Notes: generated by a model from the sequence alone, not told the origin. Counted from the stretch's first letter, positions 16,370 through 24,898 are shown. The stretch is DNA of 64,000 nucleotides from Amycolatopsis vancoresmycina (GCF_000716785.1 NZ_JNYY01000011.1:1-64000); one strand, 5' to 3'. A program made the numbers and translations.

Positions 16370-16900
16370 ATGAGCCCGAAGGCGGTGAAACGCGTGCCGG
16401 CGCCGGAACCCGGGCTGGTGCGGGAGCTCGACACCGCGCTGAGCACCGTGACGTCGTTCCAGGGCGCGGTGCAGCACGCGGACGAGAAGGTGCGCACGGT
16501 GGTCGCGGTGCAGAGCACGATCACCGCGCTCGTCGCCGCGCAGCTGGCCTTCCTGCCGGCGGCCCAGCCGGCCGCGGGCCTGCGGACGGCGGTGTTCGCG
16601 ATACTGGCCTGCTTCGTCGCGGGGTACGGCTATTCGGCGTTCCAGCTGGTCCAGGCCCTGCGGCCGCGGACCGAACGCCTCGCCGTGCCCAACCGGTTCG
16701 CCTTCCCGACCGTCGCGGGCGCCGCCGGGCCACCCGCCCGCGCCCCGGTGCGCCGGCAGTGCGCCGAAGCGCACCAGCTGTCGAGGCTGCTGGCCGAGCT
16801 GGCGATGGTCAAGCACCGCCACGTCCGGCGGGCCTTGGCCGGCACCGGTGTGCTGTTCCTCTGCGGCCCGTTGCTGCTGCTGGTCACCGCCCTCGCGTGA
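16370..16900 (+). CDS. Small membrane protein resembling Pycsar effectors (DUF5706-like)
   Basis: A 176-residue protein. An N-terminal soluble helix ends in HADEKVRTVV (37-45), followed by two membrane segments (about 43-63 and 71-92), LRPR at 97-100, a loop with PNRFAFPTVAG, then a helix SRLLAELAMVKHRHVRRAL and a last membrane segment (155-175). The ADxK, LRPR and K-H/Y-R-x-x-R-R landmarks and topology match the PycTM/DUF5706 family, membrane effectors of cyclic-pyrimidine antiphage systems. ATG 16370 has CGGAG upstream. Both neighbours are Crp-type cyclic-nucleotide sensors. Family assignment is by eye. Confidence 0.6.
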   Translation: MSPKAVKRVPAPEPGLVRELDTALSTVTSFQGAVQHADEKVRTVVAVQSTITALVAAQLAFLPAAQPAAGLRTAVFAILACFVAGYGYSAFQLVQALRPRTERLAVPNRFAFPTVAGAAGPPARAPVRRQCAEAHQLSRLLAELAMVKHRHVRRALAGTGVLFLCGPLLLLVTALA

Positions 16901-16902
16901 GA

Positions 16903-17589
16903 TCAGCCGTCGGCGACGGCCTCCAGCCGGGCGCGGTCGACGACGGTGATCCGCCGGTAGCCGGTGCCGACGACGCCGGCGTGCCGGAACCCGGCGAGCG
17001 CGCGGTGGACCGTCGGCTCGGCGGCGCCGACGAGCCCGGCGAGCTCCGGCTGGGTGAGGTCCAAGCCGATCTCGACCCCGCCGCGGCCGGGCGTGCCGTA
17101 GGCCGCCGCGAGTTCCAGCAGCACCCGCGCCAGCCGGATCCGCACCTCGCGGCTCCCGAAGTCGACGCGCCGCCGGGTCGCCCAGCGCAGCTTGCCGGCC
17201 ACGCTGCTGCCGACCGCGAGCGCCACGTCGGCGTGCCCGGCGAGAAACCGGCGGAACTCGGCCTGCGGGACGAGCCGGGCGCCGACCCGGCCGGCGCAGG
17301 TGACCGTCGCGACCCGGGGCTGCCCGTCCATGCTCGCGAGCTCGCCGATCAGCTCGCCCGCGGCGCGGATGGCGAGCAGCGCCAGGTGTCCCTCCGGGGT
17401 CGTGGCCGTCACCTTGACGAACCCGGCCACGAGCACGAACGCGTGCGTGGTCGTTTCGCCTTCCCGCAGCAGGACTTTGCCCGGGGCGTAGTCGCGGAGG
17501 GTGCCCAGGCCGAGCAGGCCGGCCCTCGACCTCTCGGGCAGCTTCGCCAGGAAGCTGCCCGGGGGGAAGTCCCCGGTCAGGCTGCTCAC
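16903..17589 (-). CDS. Second Crp/Fnr-family regulator
   Basis: A 228-residue protein. GTG 17589 is chosen over the in-frame GTG at 17604 because AGGAGG lies 6 nt before it and inside the longer frame. The effector barrel carries the cassette GELIGELASMDGQPRVATV: Glu and Arg are kept but the Crp Ser is Val, so ligand specificity may differ from the other Crp-type protein. The winged helix reads LDLTQPELAGLVGAAEPTVHRALAG. It is convergent with the Pycsar-effector-like gene (2-bp gap) and divergent from the PNGase A-like gene. Confidence 0.85.
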   Translation of the reverse strand: MSSLTGDFPPGSFLAKLPERSRAGLLGLGTLRDYAPGKVLLREGETTTHAFVLVAGFVKVTATTPEGHLALLAIRAAGELIGELASMDGQPRVATVTCAGRVGARLVPQAEFRRFLAGHADVALAVGSSVAGKLRWATRRRVDFGSREVRIRLARVLLELAAAYGTPGRGGVEIGLDLTQPELAGLVGAAEPTVHRALAGFRHAGVVGTGYRRITVVDRARLEAVADG

Positions 17590-17724
17590 GGCCGTCCTCC
17601 TCACCCGCCGTGCATGCTACGGACCGGCCCGGCCGCCGACCAAGGGCGGCGAGCCGCGTGACCGGGCTTTGTCCGGTTGATGTCCAGCCGTTCGTCGGGC
17701 GGGCACCGGGATAGGGTGGCCCGC

Positions 17725-19386
17725 GTGCGGAGACGACTGGTGTTGATCGGTGCGGTCCTGTCCCTGCTGCTCCTTCCGGGCGTCGCCGTGGCTTCGCCGG
17801 TCGTGGAAGGCGACACCGACGATCCGGTGACCGCCGCGCCCGCCGTCTCGCGGCCGGACACCCCGCACTGCACCGTCACCCTCGCCGATGCCTTCCGCTC
17901 CAACGCCGCCGACGGCAGCCCGCGGTTCTACGAGGGCACGCTCGCCCCGCCGAAGGCCTGCCCGGGGCCGTGGGCGAAGGTCGTCATGGACCAGACCGTG
18001 ACGGTCAGCGGGCGGCAGTACGACCGGATCGGCGACCTGCGGATCGGCGGCACCGAGGTCTGGTGGGGGACCACCGAGGAACCCAGCGGCGAGGGCCACC
18101 GCGCGATCACCTACCACTTCGCCAAGGACCTCACGCCCTACAGCGCGCTGCTGCGCACCCCGCAGCCGTTCCACGGTGGCATCGAAAACTACAACTCGGC
18201 GGTCTACACCGGCGTCTACGCCCAGACCGTGACGCTCACCTACTACCAGGCGGACCGGCGGCACCCCGCGGCCGTCACGCCCGATCACGTCGCCGGGTTC
18301 GGCCACGCCGACGCCACTCCCGCCGCGCCCACCGTGCACTTCACCGCGCAGGGCCTGCCGCGCAACATCACCCGCGCCTACCTCGAGGTCACGCTCGAAG
18401 GCCACGCCTGCGACGAGCAGTGGTTCGACGACGTCCCCGACGCCGTCGCGGCGAAGTACCCGGCGGCAGGCCTGTGCGGGAAGGGCCCGTACCGCGAGGC
18501 GAACTTCGCGATCGACGGGACGGCGGCCGGGAGCGCGTTCACGTTCCCGCACATCTACTCCGGCGGGATCGTGCCGCAGCTGTGGCGGCCGGTCGTCGCG
18601 ATCGACACCTTTAGCCTGCACGCCGAAACCTACGACGTGACGCCCTTCGCGGGCCGGCTCGTCGACGGCGGTACCCATGACCTCTCCTTCTCTTTCCCGG
18701 ACATCGGCGGCGAATTCACCGTCGTCCCGACGCTACTGCTCTACACCGACAAAAACGCCGCGCAGACGTCCGGCGCCCTGGTCCAGCACGATGTCGCCGC
18801 CGCGCCGGCCCGGCAGACGACGGCCAAGGACATCTCCGGCGGCGTGAACGTGACGGTGACCGCGAAGCGCACCGACGTCACGGCGGGCTACGTCGACACT
18901 TCCGCCGGCCGCGTGTACACCCGCGTCGAGCGCACCCGCGACTACCGCAACAGCGACGACGTCACCGGCGACGGCTTCACCCAGCACGTCGTGCAGGCCG
19001 ACGCCGGCCACCAGACGTCGGTGTCCACAGTGGACGGCCGGGTGCGGTCGGCGGACCGGCACACCTGGTCCTACCCGCTGACGACCGACGCGACGGCGAA
19101 CATCACCGACGACCAGAACCTCCGCATCTCGGGCTCGGCCGACATGACGAAGACCCTCGCCGACTTCACCGGCGACGGCCGGACCTGGCGGCCGTCGAGC
19201 GCGTCGCGGGAGTGGCTGGGCTCGTCCGGCGTGCTGGCCCGCACGAACGGGGTCAACACCGAGGCCGACGGCCGGTCCCGGACGCTCTTCACCGGCACCG
19301 ACGACCTGGGCCGCCCCTACTTCCACTACGTCGCCAGCGAGCACGGGCTGATCACCGAGAACCGGATTGTCGGTGGCCGCGGATAA
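17725..19386 (+). CDS. Secreted PNGase A-like glycoamidase
   Basis: A 553-residue pre-protein (GTG 17725, signal VRRRLVLIGAVLSLLLLPG). After the signal, the N-terminal jelly roll (FYEGTLAPPKACPGPWAKVVMD, IGDLRIGGTEVWWGTT split here) and the Trp/Asp-rich centre match the peptide-N4-(N-acetyl-beta-glucosaminyl)asparagine amidase A family, which frees N-glycans from glycoproteins. Members are known from plants, fungi and actinomycetes. A TAGGGT hexamer 7 nt before the start suggests leaderless transcription. It could help scavenge host or plant glycoproteins. Confidence 0.75.
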   Translation: MRRRLVLIGAVLSLLLLPGVAVASPVVEGDTDDPVTAAPAVSRPDTPHCTVTLADAFRSNAADGSPRFYEGTLAPPKACPGPWAKVVMDQTVTVSGRQYDRIGDLRIGGTEVWWGTTEEPSGEGHRAITYHFAKDLTPYSALLRTPQPFHGGIENYNSAVYTGVYAQTVTLTYYQADRRHPAAVTPDHVAGFGHADATPAAPTVHFTAQGLPRNITRAYLEVTLEGHACDEQWFDDVPDAVAAKYPAAGLCGKGPYREANFAIDGTAAGSAFTFPHIYSGGIVPQLWRPVVAIDTFSLHAETYDVTPFAGRLVDGGTHDLSFSFPDIGGEFTVVPTLLLYTDKNAAQTSGALVQHDVAAAPARQTTAKDISGGVNVTVTAKRTDVTAGYVDTSAGRVYTRVERTRDYRNSDDVTGDGFTQHVVQADAGHQTSVSTVDGRVRSADRHTWSYPLTTDATANITDDQNLRISGSADMTKTLADFTGDGRTWRPSSASREWLGSSGVLARTNGVNTEADGRSRTLFTGTDDLGRPYFHYVASEHGLITENRIVGGRG

Positions 19387-19396
19387 GGTCCGCCTC

Positions 19397-20038
19397 ATGA
19401 CCGAACCCGCCTTCGTGACCGAGACCCGGACCGCCTACGACACCGTCGCCGACTCGTACGCCGAGCAGCTGCGGGACCTGCTGGACGAGAGCCCGTGGGA
19501 CCGGGCGATGCTGAGCACGTTCGCCGAACTGGTCGGGAAGAGCGGCCCGGTCGGTGATCTCGGCTGCGGCCCGGGCCGGTTGACGGGATACCTGGCGTCG
19601 CTCGGGCTGGACGTGTTCGGCGTCGACCTCTCGCCCGGCATGGTCGGCGCGGCCCGCCGGGCGCATCCCGGACTGCGCTTCGAGGTCGGCTCGCTGGCCG
19701 CCTTGGACCTGCCCGACGGGAGCCTGGCGGGCGCGGTGGCGTGGTACTCGCTGATCCACACCCCGACGGCGGAGCTGCCGGCGGTGATGGCGGAGCTGGC
19801 GCGGGTGCTGGCGCCGGGCGGGCGGCTGCTGACCGGGTTCCAGGTCGGCGACGAGTGCCTCCGCATCACGCAGGGCTACGGCCACGACGTCGCCCTGGAC
19901 GCCTACCGGTTGCCGCCGGACTTCGTGGCCGGGCTGTGCGCCGCCGCCGGGCTGGTCGTGGAGGCGCGGGTGGTCCGCGAGCCGCAGCCGCCCGAGAAGA
20001 CACCACAGGCCTACCTGCTGGCGCGCAAGCCGGGGTGA
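19397..20038 (+). CDS. Class I SAM-dependent methyltransferase
   Basis: A 213-residue cytoplasmic enzyme with the SAM motif VGDLGCGPGRLTGYLA (about 51-66), the acidic loop VFGVDLSPGM, and the post-motif GSLAALDLPDGSLAGAVAWYSLIH. This is the UbiE/Methyltransf_11 form acting on small molecules. It follows the PNGase A-like gene by 10 bp and precedes a P450, and might tailor the same metabolite as the P450, but nothing else here suggests a biosynthetic cluster. Confidence 0.8.
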   Translation: MTEPAFVTETRTAYDTVADSYAEQLRDLLDESPWDRAMLSTFAELVGKSGPVGDLGCGPGRLTGYLASLGLDVFGVDLSPGMVGAARRAHPGLRFEVGSLAALDLPDGSLAGAVAWYSLIHTPTAELPAVMAELARVLAPGGRLLTGFQVGDECLRITQGYGHDVALDAYRLPPDFVAGLCAAAGLVVEARVVREPQPPEKTPQAYLLARKPG

Positions 20039-20090
20039 ACCCCGTCTCGCTCCCGTCACCCGATCGGGCTAGTGCGGTACTGTCGGCGGC

Positions 20091-21368
20091 ATGGGGAGTC
20101 TCCGCTCACGGGTCCTGGGCTGGGTCGGCCGACGGTACCTCGCCCGGCAGTCGAAAAAGGGCTTCGACCTCGAGAAGATGTCGGCCATCCTGCCCGATTC
20201 GGCGCTGCTGCCGCTGAAGCGGGACGGCCTCGACCCGGTGCCCGCGATGGCCGAGCGGCGGAGCGAGGCCCCGATCGGCAAGCTCGACCTGCCGTTCGGG
20301 ATGAACGCCTGGCTCGTCACCGGGTACGACGAGGCGAAGGCCGTGCTCGGCAAGGCGACCGGGTTCTCCAGCGACTTCGGCAACCTCGTCGGCAACGCCG
20401 GCGTGACCGCCGACCAGAACCCGGGCGGCCTCGGCTTCGCGGACCCGCCGGTGCACACGCGGCTGCGGAAGCTGCTCACCCCGGAGTTCACCATGCGCCG
20501 GCTCGGCCGGCTGGCGCCGCGCATCGACGAGATCGTCGCCGAGCAGCTCGACGCGATGGCCGCCACCGACGGCCCGGTCGACCTGTGGCAGGCGTTCGCG
20601 CTGCCGATCCCGTCGCTGACCATCTGCGAGCTGCTCGGCGTGTCCTATGAGGACCGCGAGGACTTCCAGCGGCTGAGCACGGCCCGCTTCGACCTCTTCG
20701 GCGGCGCGGGCGCCTCGCTCGGCGCGATGTCGGAGTCGCTGACGTACCTGCTGGACATCGTCAAGAAGCAGCGCGAACAGCCCGGCGACGGCCTGCTCGG
20801 CATGCTGATCAAGGAACACGGCGACGAGATCGACGACCGCGAACTGGCCGGCCTGGCCGACGGCGTCCTCACCGGCGGCCTGGAGACGACGGCGAGCATG
20901 CTGGCCCTCGGCGCCCTGGTGCTGCTGCGCGACGAGCAGGCGATGGCCGCCGTCCGCGGCGACGACGAGTCGGTGCACCGGTTCGTCGAGGAGCTGCTGC
21001 GCTACCTGACGGTGGTGCAGATGGCGTTCCCCCGCTTCGCCAAGGAGGACATGGAGATCGGCGGCGCGCGGATCGCCGAGGGCGACATCGTCCTGGTGTC
21101 CCTGTCGGCGGCGGACCGCGACCCGAAGCTGGGCCCGGACATGGAGACGTTCGACGCCACCCGCGAGCCGACGTCCCACCTGGCGTTCAGCTACGGCATC
21201 CACCGCTGCATCGGCGCGGAACTGGCCCGCATGGAGCTGCGCACGGCGTACCCGGCACTGATCCGGCGGTTCCCGAACCTGCGGCTCGCGGTGCCGGAGG
21301 ACGAGCTTTCGTTCCGCAAGGTGTCCATTGTGTACGGCCTGGACGAGCTCCCGGTGCTGGTGGACTGA
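20091..21368 (+). CDS. Cytochrome P450
   Basis: A 425-residue soluble bacterial P450. The I-helix oxygen-activating region is GGLETTAS, the ExxR pair is EELLRY, and the heme loop FSYGIHRCIGAELAR places the cysteine ligand at residue 373. Length and motifs fit class I actinobacterial CYPs that need ferredoxin and reductase partners; none is adjacent. The first 25 residues are basic and unusual. Substrate unknown. Confidence 0.93.
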   Translation: MGSLRSRVLGWVGRRYLARQSKKGFDLEKMSAILPDSALLPLKRDGLDPVPAMAERRSEAPIGKLDLPFGMNAWLVTGYDEAKAVLGKATGFSSDFGNLVGNAGVTADQNPGGLGFADPPVHTRLRKLLTPEFTMRRLGRLAPRIDEIVAEQLDAMAATDGPVDLWQAFALPIPSLTICELLGVSYEDREDFQRLSTARFDLFGGAGASLGAMSESLTYLLDIVKKQREQPGDGLLGMLIKEHGDEIDDRELAGLADGVLTGGLETTASMLALGALVLLRDEQAMAAVRGDDESVHRFVEELLRYLTVVQMAFPRFAKEDMEIGGARIAEGDIVLVSLSAADRDPKLGPDMETFDATREPTSHLAFSYGIHRCIGAELARMELRTAYPALIRRFPNLRLAVPEDELSFRKVSIVYGLDELPVLVD

Positions 21369-21370
21369 GC

Positions 21371-21997
21371 TCAGCGCACCCCGCGCGGCCGGAACTGGAT
21401 GCTGATCCGCGGCCCGGCCGCCCGGTTCGTCTTCGGGATCGCGTGTTCCCACGTGCGCTGGCACGAGCCGCCCATCACGATCAGGTCGCCGTGGCCGAGG
21501 GCGTACCGGTGCGACTCGCCGCCGCCGCGGGGGCGCAGGGCCAGCTGGCGGGCCGCGCCGACCGAGAGGATCGCGACCATCGTGTCCTCGCTGCTGCCGC
21601 GGCCGATGGTGTCGCCGTGCCACGCGACGCTGTCGCGGCCGTCGCGGTAGTAGCACAGGCCCGCGGTGCGGAACGGCTCGCCGAGTTCACCGGCGTAGTG
21701 CGCGCTCAGCGCGTCGCGGGCCTCGGCCAGCACGGGATGGGGGAGAGGCGCCGCCTCGCGGTAGAAGCACAGCAGCCGGGGGACGTCGACGAGCCGGTCG
21801 TACATCCGCCGGCGCTCCGCCTGCCACGGGACGCCGGTGACCAGGTCGGTGAACACCTCGTCGGCGCCGTCGAGCCAGCCCGGCTGCACGTCGATCCACG
21901 CGCCGGAGCCGAGTTCGGTCCGCCGCGGCGCCAGCGCATTCAGCGTGACGGGGCCGGATTCGCCGAACAGCGATGCCTGCAGTGCCGGGGTCGTCAT
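21371..21997 (-). CDS. AlkB-like 2-oxoglutarate/Fe(II) dioxygenase
   Basis: A 208-residue protein of the AlkB family, which removes alkyl groups from damaged DNA or RNA bases. The iron ligands are in VAWHGDTIG (H and D) and the distal His in TWEHAIPK; the 2-oxoglutarate-binding arginine is in RISIQFR. Start ATG 21997. A mycobacterial-type SOS box lies 22 bp upstream, matching a role in DNA-damage repair. It is convergent with the P450 gene (2-bp gap). Confidence 0.87.
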   Translation of the reverse strand: MTTPALQASLFGESGPVTLNALAPRRTELGSGAWIDVQPGWLDGADEVFTDLVTGVPWQAERRRMYDRLVDVPRLLCFYREAAPLPHPVLAEARDALSAHYAGELGEPFRTAGLCYYRDGRDSVAWHGDTIGRGSSEDTMVAILSVGAARQLALRPRGGGESHRYALGHGDLIVMGGSCQRTWEHAIPKTNRAAGPRISIQFRPRGVR

Positions 21998-22018
21998 GGG
22001 TCCGACCATACACGACGT

Positions 22019-22034
22019 TCGAACAAATGTTCTA
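22019..22034 (-). promoter_or_regulatory. Probable LexA (SOS) box TCGAAC-AAAT-GTTCTA
   Basis: Matches 11 of 12 defined positions of the actinobacterial LexA consensus TCGAAC-N4-GTTCGA; only the penultimate base differs. It is 22 bp upstream of the AlkB-like start. Confidence 0.7.
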
Positions 22035-22071
22035 CGTGAAACATCGCGCAGCCGGCCGGACCCGGCGGCGG

Positions 22072-22647
22072 TCAGTGCACGACGTCGTAGACCAGCTTCT
22101 GGATCCCGTTGCCGTACGTCTCGGACTCGACGAGCTTCAGGTTCTGCTTGTCCTTGTCGGTCTCGCTGAACAGCCGCTTGCCCGCGCCGAGCAGGACCGG
22201 GAAGACCAGCAGGTGGTAGCGGTCGATCAGGCCGGCGTCGGCCAGGGCGCGGTTGAGGGTGGCGCTGCCGTTGACGATGATCGGCCCGCCCTCGGTCTCC
22301 TTGAGGGCCGCGACCTCGTCCAGGGACCGCAGGATCGTCGTCTCGCCCCAGTTGTCCACCAGGCCGGCTTCGGTGAGGGTCGTCGACACCACGTACTTCG
22401 GCATCGCGTTGTAACCGGCGAACTCGACGGTCATGCCCGGCCAGACCGGCGCGAACGCCTCGTAGCTGACCCGGCCCAGCAGCAGCGCGGTGGCTTCTTC
22501 CTGCTCGGCGCCCTTGATGGCGTAGGCGGCCGGCTCGAAGTCGACGTCCTTGAACGTCCAGCCCGCGTTCCGGTAGCCCGGCTCCCCGCCGGGGGCCTCG
22601 ACGACGCCGTCGAGCGAGACGAACGAGGTGGAGATCAGGGTGCGCAT
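22072..22647 (-). CDS. RibD/DHFR-fold reductase family protein
   Basis: A 191-residue protein with the DHFR-like fold of RibD C-terminal domains (FVSLDGVVEAPGGEPGY near the start, LLLGRVSYEAFAPVW, IIVNGSATLNRALADAGLIDRYHLLVFPVLLG broken by loops). Family members are NADPH-dependent reductases or unknowns annotated as dihydrofolate reductase family. ATG 22647 has GAGGAG upstream. It is the upstream gene of the AlkB-like gene on the same strand, but the SOS box in the gap argues that they are separately controlled. Confidence 0.85.
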   Translation of the reverse strand: MRTLISTSFVSLDGVVEAPGGEPGYRNAGWTFKDVDFEPAAYAIKGAEQEEATALLLGRVSYEAFAPVWPGMTVEFAGYNAMPKYVVSTTLTEAGLVDNWGETTILRSLDEVAALKETEGGPIIVNGSATLNRALADAGLIDRYHLLVFPVLLGAGKRLFSETDKDKQNLKLVESETYGNGIQKLVYDVVH

Positions 22648-22864
22648 GGGGTGCTCCTCGGTGGTCGATCTTGCTTCTGCAAGTCTGTCGAACGGGGTGG
22701 GCCGGATTCGACAGCGGGTCCGGAGAAAACTTCCGACACACCGCGGCGGCGGAGAGTGGCTCTTGCCCGTCGCCGCGCGGGCTCGTACAGTCACTTCCAC
22801 GCCGGACACAGGTCTGGACCTTTGTCCGAGCCACCGCCGCCTCGAGTGACACAGGAGGTTGACG

Positions 22865-23467
22865 GTGCGCAGACTTCACGGTGCGGTCGTGTTCGCGGCC
22901 GCGGCGCTGGGACTCGCGGTCTTCACCCCGGCGGCGGACGCCCAGGTCGGCACGGGTCCGTGGACCGCGGACTCACCGGGCTACTCCGAGCAGCAGCGGG
23001 GGTGCGGCAAGATCTCCGGGCTGACGTTCCAGCTCACCTGCTCGACCGGCAGCGGTGACCAGCGCGCGGAACGCCGCTACACCACCTACACCGGCGGCAC
23101 CCACCAGTTCGAGGGCTCGTTCAAGATCACCAGCATGTCCGGCTCCCGGATCAGCCTCAAGCAGACGTTCCGGGACGGCTCGAACGCCGGCCCGTACTTC
23201 CTGCTGGCGGTGGAGAAGGGCGGCCGGCTCTACGCCGTGCACGGCGGCGAGACGATCGCCACCGGCGCGACCGTGGGCACGAGCGTCCGGGTGAACACGA
23301 TCAACCAGGTCGGCAGCACCCACAAGGTGTACATCAACGGCTCGCAGAAGGACTCCGTGTCGAGCCCCGGCGGCAGCTACTACGACAAGTTCGGCAGCTA
23401 CCGCACGGCCAGCGGCGCCGGCCCGATCACCGTGCAGTGGAGCGGCATCAAGTTCTGGCACAAGTGA
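22865..23467 (+). CDS. Secreted beta-jelly-roll protein, polysaccharide-lyase-like
   Basis: A 200-residue pre-protein; GTG 22865 is preferred over TTG 22859 because AGGAGG lies 6 nt before it. After a signal peptide ending near residue 27, the chain is beta-rich with YTGGTHQFEGSFKI, RISLKQTFRDG, YINGSQKDS and a C-terminal VQWSGIKFW, resembling small lyases of the PL7/PL20 type (alginate or glucuronan lyases). Two cysteines (residues 41 and 54, approximately) could pair. Catalytic residues cannot be assigned with confidence, so enzyme activity is tentative. Confidence 0.6.
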   Translation: MRRLHGAVVFAAAALGLAVFTPAADAQVGTGPWTADSPGYSEQQRGCGKISGLTFQLTCSTGSGDQRAERRYTTYTGGTHQFEGSFKITSMSGSRISLKQTFRDGSNAGPYFLLAVEKGGRLYAVHGGETIATGATVGTSVRVNTINQVGSTHKVYINGSQKDSVSSPGGSYYDKFGSYRTASGAGPITVQWSGIKFWHK

Positions 23468-23474
23468 AACCCGT

Positions 23475-23508
23475 GGCGGCGTCCCCGGTTCACGCCGGGG
23501 GCGCCGCC
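23475..23508. terminator. Hairpin terminator shared by convergent genes
   Basis: A 14-bp stem (one G-T pair) around a 6-nt loop: GGCGGCGTCCCCGG pairs with CCGGGGGCGCCGCC. It follows the lyase-like stop and overlaps the end of the opposing pseudouridine synthase gene. Confidence 0.65.
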
Positions 23509-24425
23509 CAGGCGTCCGGGTCGTCCCAGGCGGTCAGCCGCCGCCCGCTGGTGAAGCGGCGGTGCGCGCCGGTCAGCGGGTCGTCGAAGTCGAGGACCTT
23601 GGCCAGCAGCTGCAGGGGTTTCGTGAAGTCGCCCAGCGGCTTCTCGCGCAGCACCGGGTAGAAGTCGTCGCCGAGGATCGGGACGCCGAGGCCGCTCAGG
23701 TGCACGCGCAGCTGGTGGGTCCGGCCGGTCGAAGGCACCAGCCGGTACCGGCCCCGGCCGTCGCGGTGCTCGAGCAGGTCCACGTACGTTTCGGCGTTCG
23801 GCTCGCCCGGCACCTCCTGGGCGGCCAGCACCCCGCGGTCCTTGACGATCCGGCTCCGGACGGTCCTCGGCAGGGCCAGCTCCGGGTCGTACGGCGCGAT
23901 CGCCTCGTACTCCTTGTGCACCCGGCGGTCGCGGAACAGCGTCTGGTACTTCCCGCGCAGCTCGGGCGTGATCACGAACATCACCAGCCCGGCGGTGACG
24001 CGGTCGAGCCGGTGGGCGGGGGACAGCTGTGGCAGGTCGAGGTCCCGGCGCAGCCGCACGAGCGCCGTCTCCAGGACGTGCTGCCCGCGCGGGATGGTGG
24101 CCAGGAAGTGCGGCTTGTCGACGACCAGCAGGTGTTCGTCGCGGTGCACGACGTCGATCGCGAACGGCACCGGCACCTCGTCCGGCAGGTCGCGGTGGAA
24201 CCAGATGAACGAGCCGGGCGCGTAGGGCGTGTCGACGCCGAGCGGGCCGTCGGTGCCGTGGATGCGTTCCTCGCGCAGCATCTGCTCGATGCGGCCGGGC
24301 GTCACGCGCGGCAGCCGGTCGACGAGGTGTGCCAGCAGCGTCGGCCACTCGCCCTCGGGCAGTTTCAGCCGGGCGGGGTCGAGCCCGTGGCGGGGCGGGA
24401 TCGGCGGGCGGAGCTTGCGTCTCAT
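23490..24425 (-). CDS. RluA-family pseudouridine synthase
   Basis: A 311-residue RNA-modifying enzyme. The catalytic motif SPAHRLDRVTAGLVMF holds the essential Asp; VVDKPHFLATIPRG and STGRTHQLRVHLSGLG are the usual flanking motifs of the RluA/RluC/RluD group. It isomerises uridine in rRNA or tRNA. The N-terminal 70 residues (basic, Pro-rich) replace an S4 domain. It is followed upstream by DUF5313 on the same strand with a 16-bp gap. Confidence 0.9.
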   Translation of the reverse strand: MRRKLRPPIPPRHGLDPARLKLPEGEWPTLLAHLVDRLPRVTPGRIEQMLREERIHGTDGPLGVDTPYAPGSFIWFHRDLPDEVPVPFAIDVVHRDEHLLVVDKPHFLATIPRGQHVLETALVRLRRDLDLPQLSPAHRLDRVTAGLVMFVITPELRGKYQTLFRDRRVHKEYEAIAPYDPELALPRTVRSRIVKDRGVLAAQEVPGEPNAETYVDLLEHRDGRGRYRLVPSTGRTHQLRVHLSGLGVPILGDDFYPVLREKPLGDFTKPLQLLAKVLDFDDPLTGAHRRFTSGRRLTAWDDPDAWAAPPA

Positions 24426-24441
24426 CGTCCCCCGACTGTAG

Positions 24442-24834
24442 CTAACCCTCCGACGGCGTCCGGTAGCGCGCGAGGTACCGGGCGGTCGCCTCGGCGTTCT
24501 TCGCCTCGGCGGCTTCCGCGCGGATCCGGCGTCCGGTGTGGTGCGGGAACCCTTGCCGTCCGAGCCGGTGCTCGACGCTCTCCTCCATGTAGGCGCACGA
24601 GTAGAAGTACGCGACGAGCGCGGCCATGAGGACCAGCGAAAGCCGCAGCCAGATCGACCCGGGCAGCAGCAGCCACACGGCGCACAGCGGCACGATGCCG
24701 ATCGACCGCTGCAGCACGAACCGCGCACGCCAGTGCTTCGACGTCGCGTCGTGCAACGCCCAGTCGTTGAAGCGCTCGGGCAGCCGGACGCCCACGGCGT
24801 AGCCGAACCAGCGGAGCACACTCGGTCGTTCCAT
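24442..24834 (-). CDS. DUF5313 membrane protein
   Basis: A 130-residue protein with two adjacent membrane helices (about 44-60 and 62-80) between a soluble N-terminal part (RPSVLRWFGYAVGVRLPERF) and a basic, Glu/Ala-rich C-terminal tail after HRLGRQGFPHHTG. This matches the actinobacterial DUF5313 family; its function is unknown. It is divergent from the OhrR-like regulator, and two palindromic sites lie within 35 bp of its start, so it may be part of the OhrR regulon. Confidence 0.75.
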   Translation of the reverse strand: MERPSVLRWFGYAVGVRLPERFNDWALHDATSKHWRARFVLQRSIGIVPLCAVWLLLPGSIWLRLSLVLMAALVAYFYSCAYMEESVEHRLGRQGFPHHTGRRIRAEAAEAKNAEATARYLARYRTPSEG

Positions 24835-24842
24835 GACAGTGA

Positions 24843-24868
24843 TAGTACACTAATACTTAGTGCACTAA
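24843..24868. promoter_or_regulatory. Two palindromic MarR-type sites in the DUF5313/OhrR gap
   Basis: TAGTACACTA (24843-24852, one mismatch) and the perfect TTAGTGCACTAA (24857-24868) are related palindromes 14 bp apart. Between divergent genes of a MarR-family regulator they are the obvious operator candidates. Confidence 0.65.
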
Positions 24869-24898
24869 CTATTACCGCCGACACAGTAGGATCGGGAC

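Noticed and set aside
19397..21368. A natural-product biosynthetic cluster around the methyltransferase and P450
   Set aside because: No scaffold enzyme (PKS, NRPS, terpene synthase, RiPP) is adjacent; the short all-helical protein at 31.1-32.0 kb lacks the cyclase acid motif.
22670..22683. CTTGC-N4-GCAAG inverted repeat upstream of the RibD-like gene
   Set aside because: Five-base arms in a promoter region are too short to claim as an operator without a cognate regulator.
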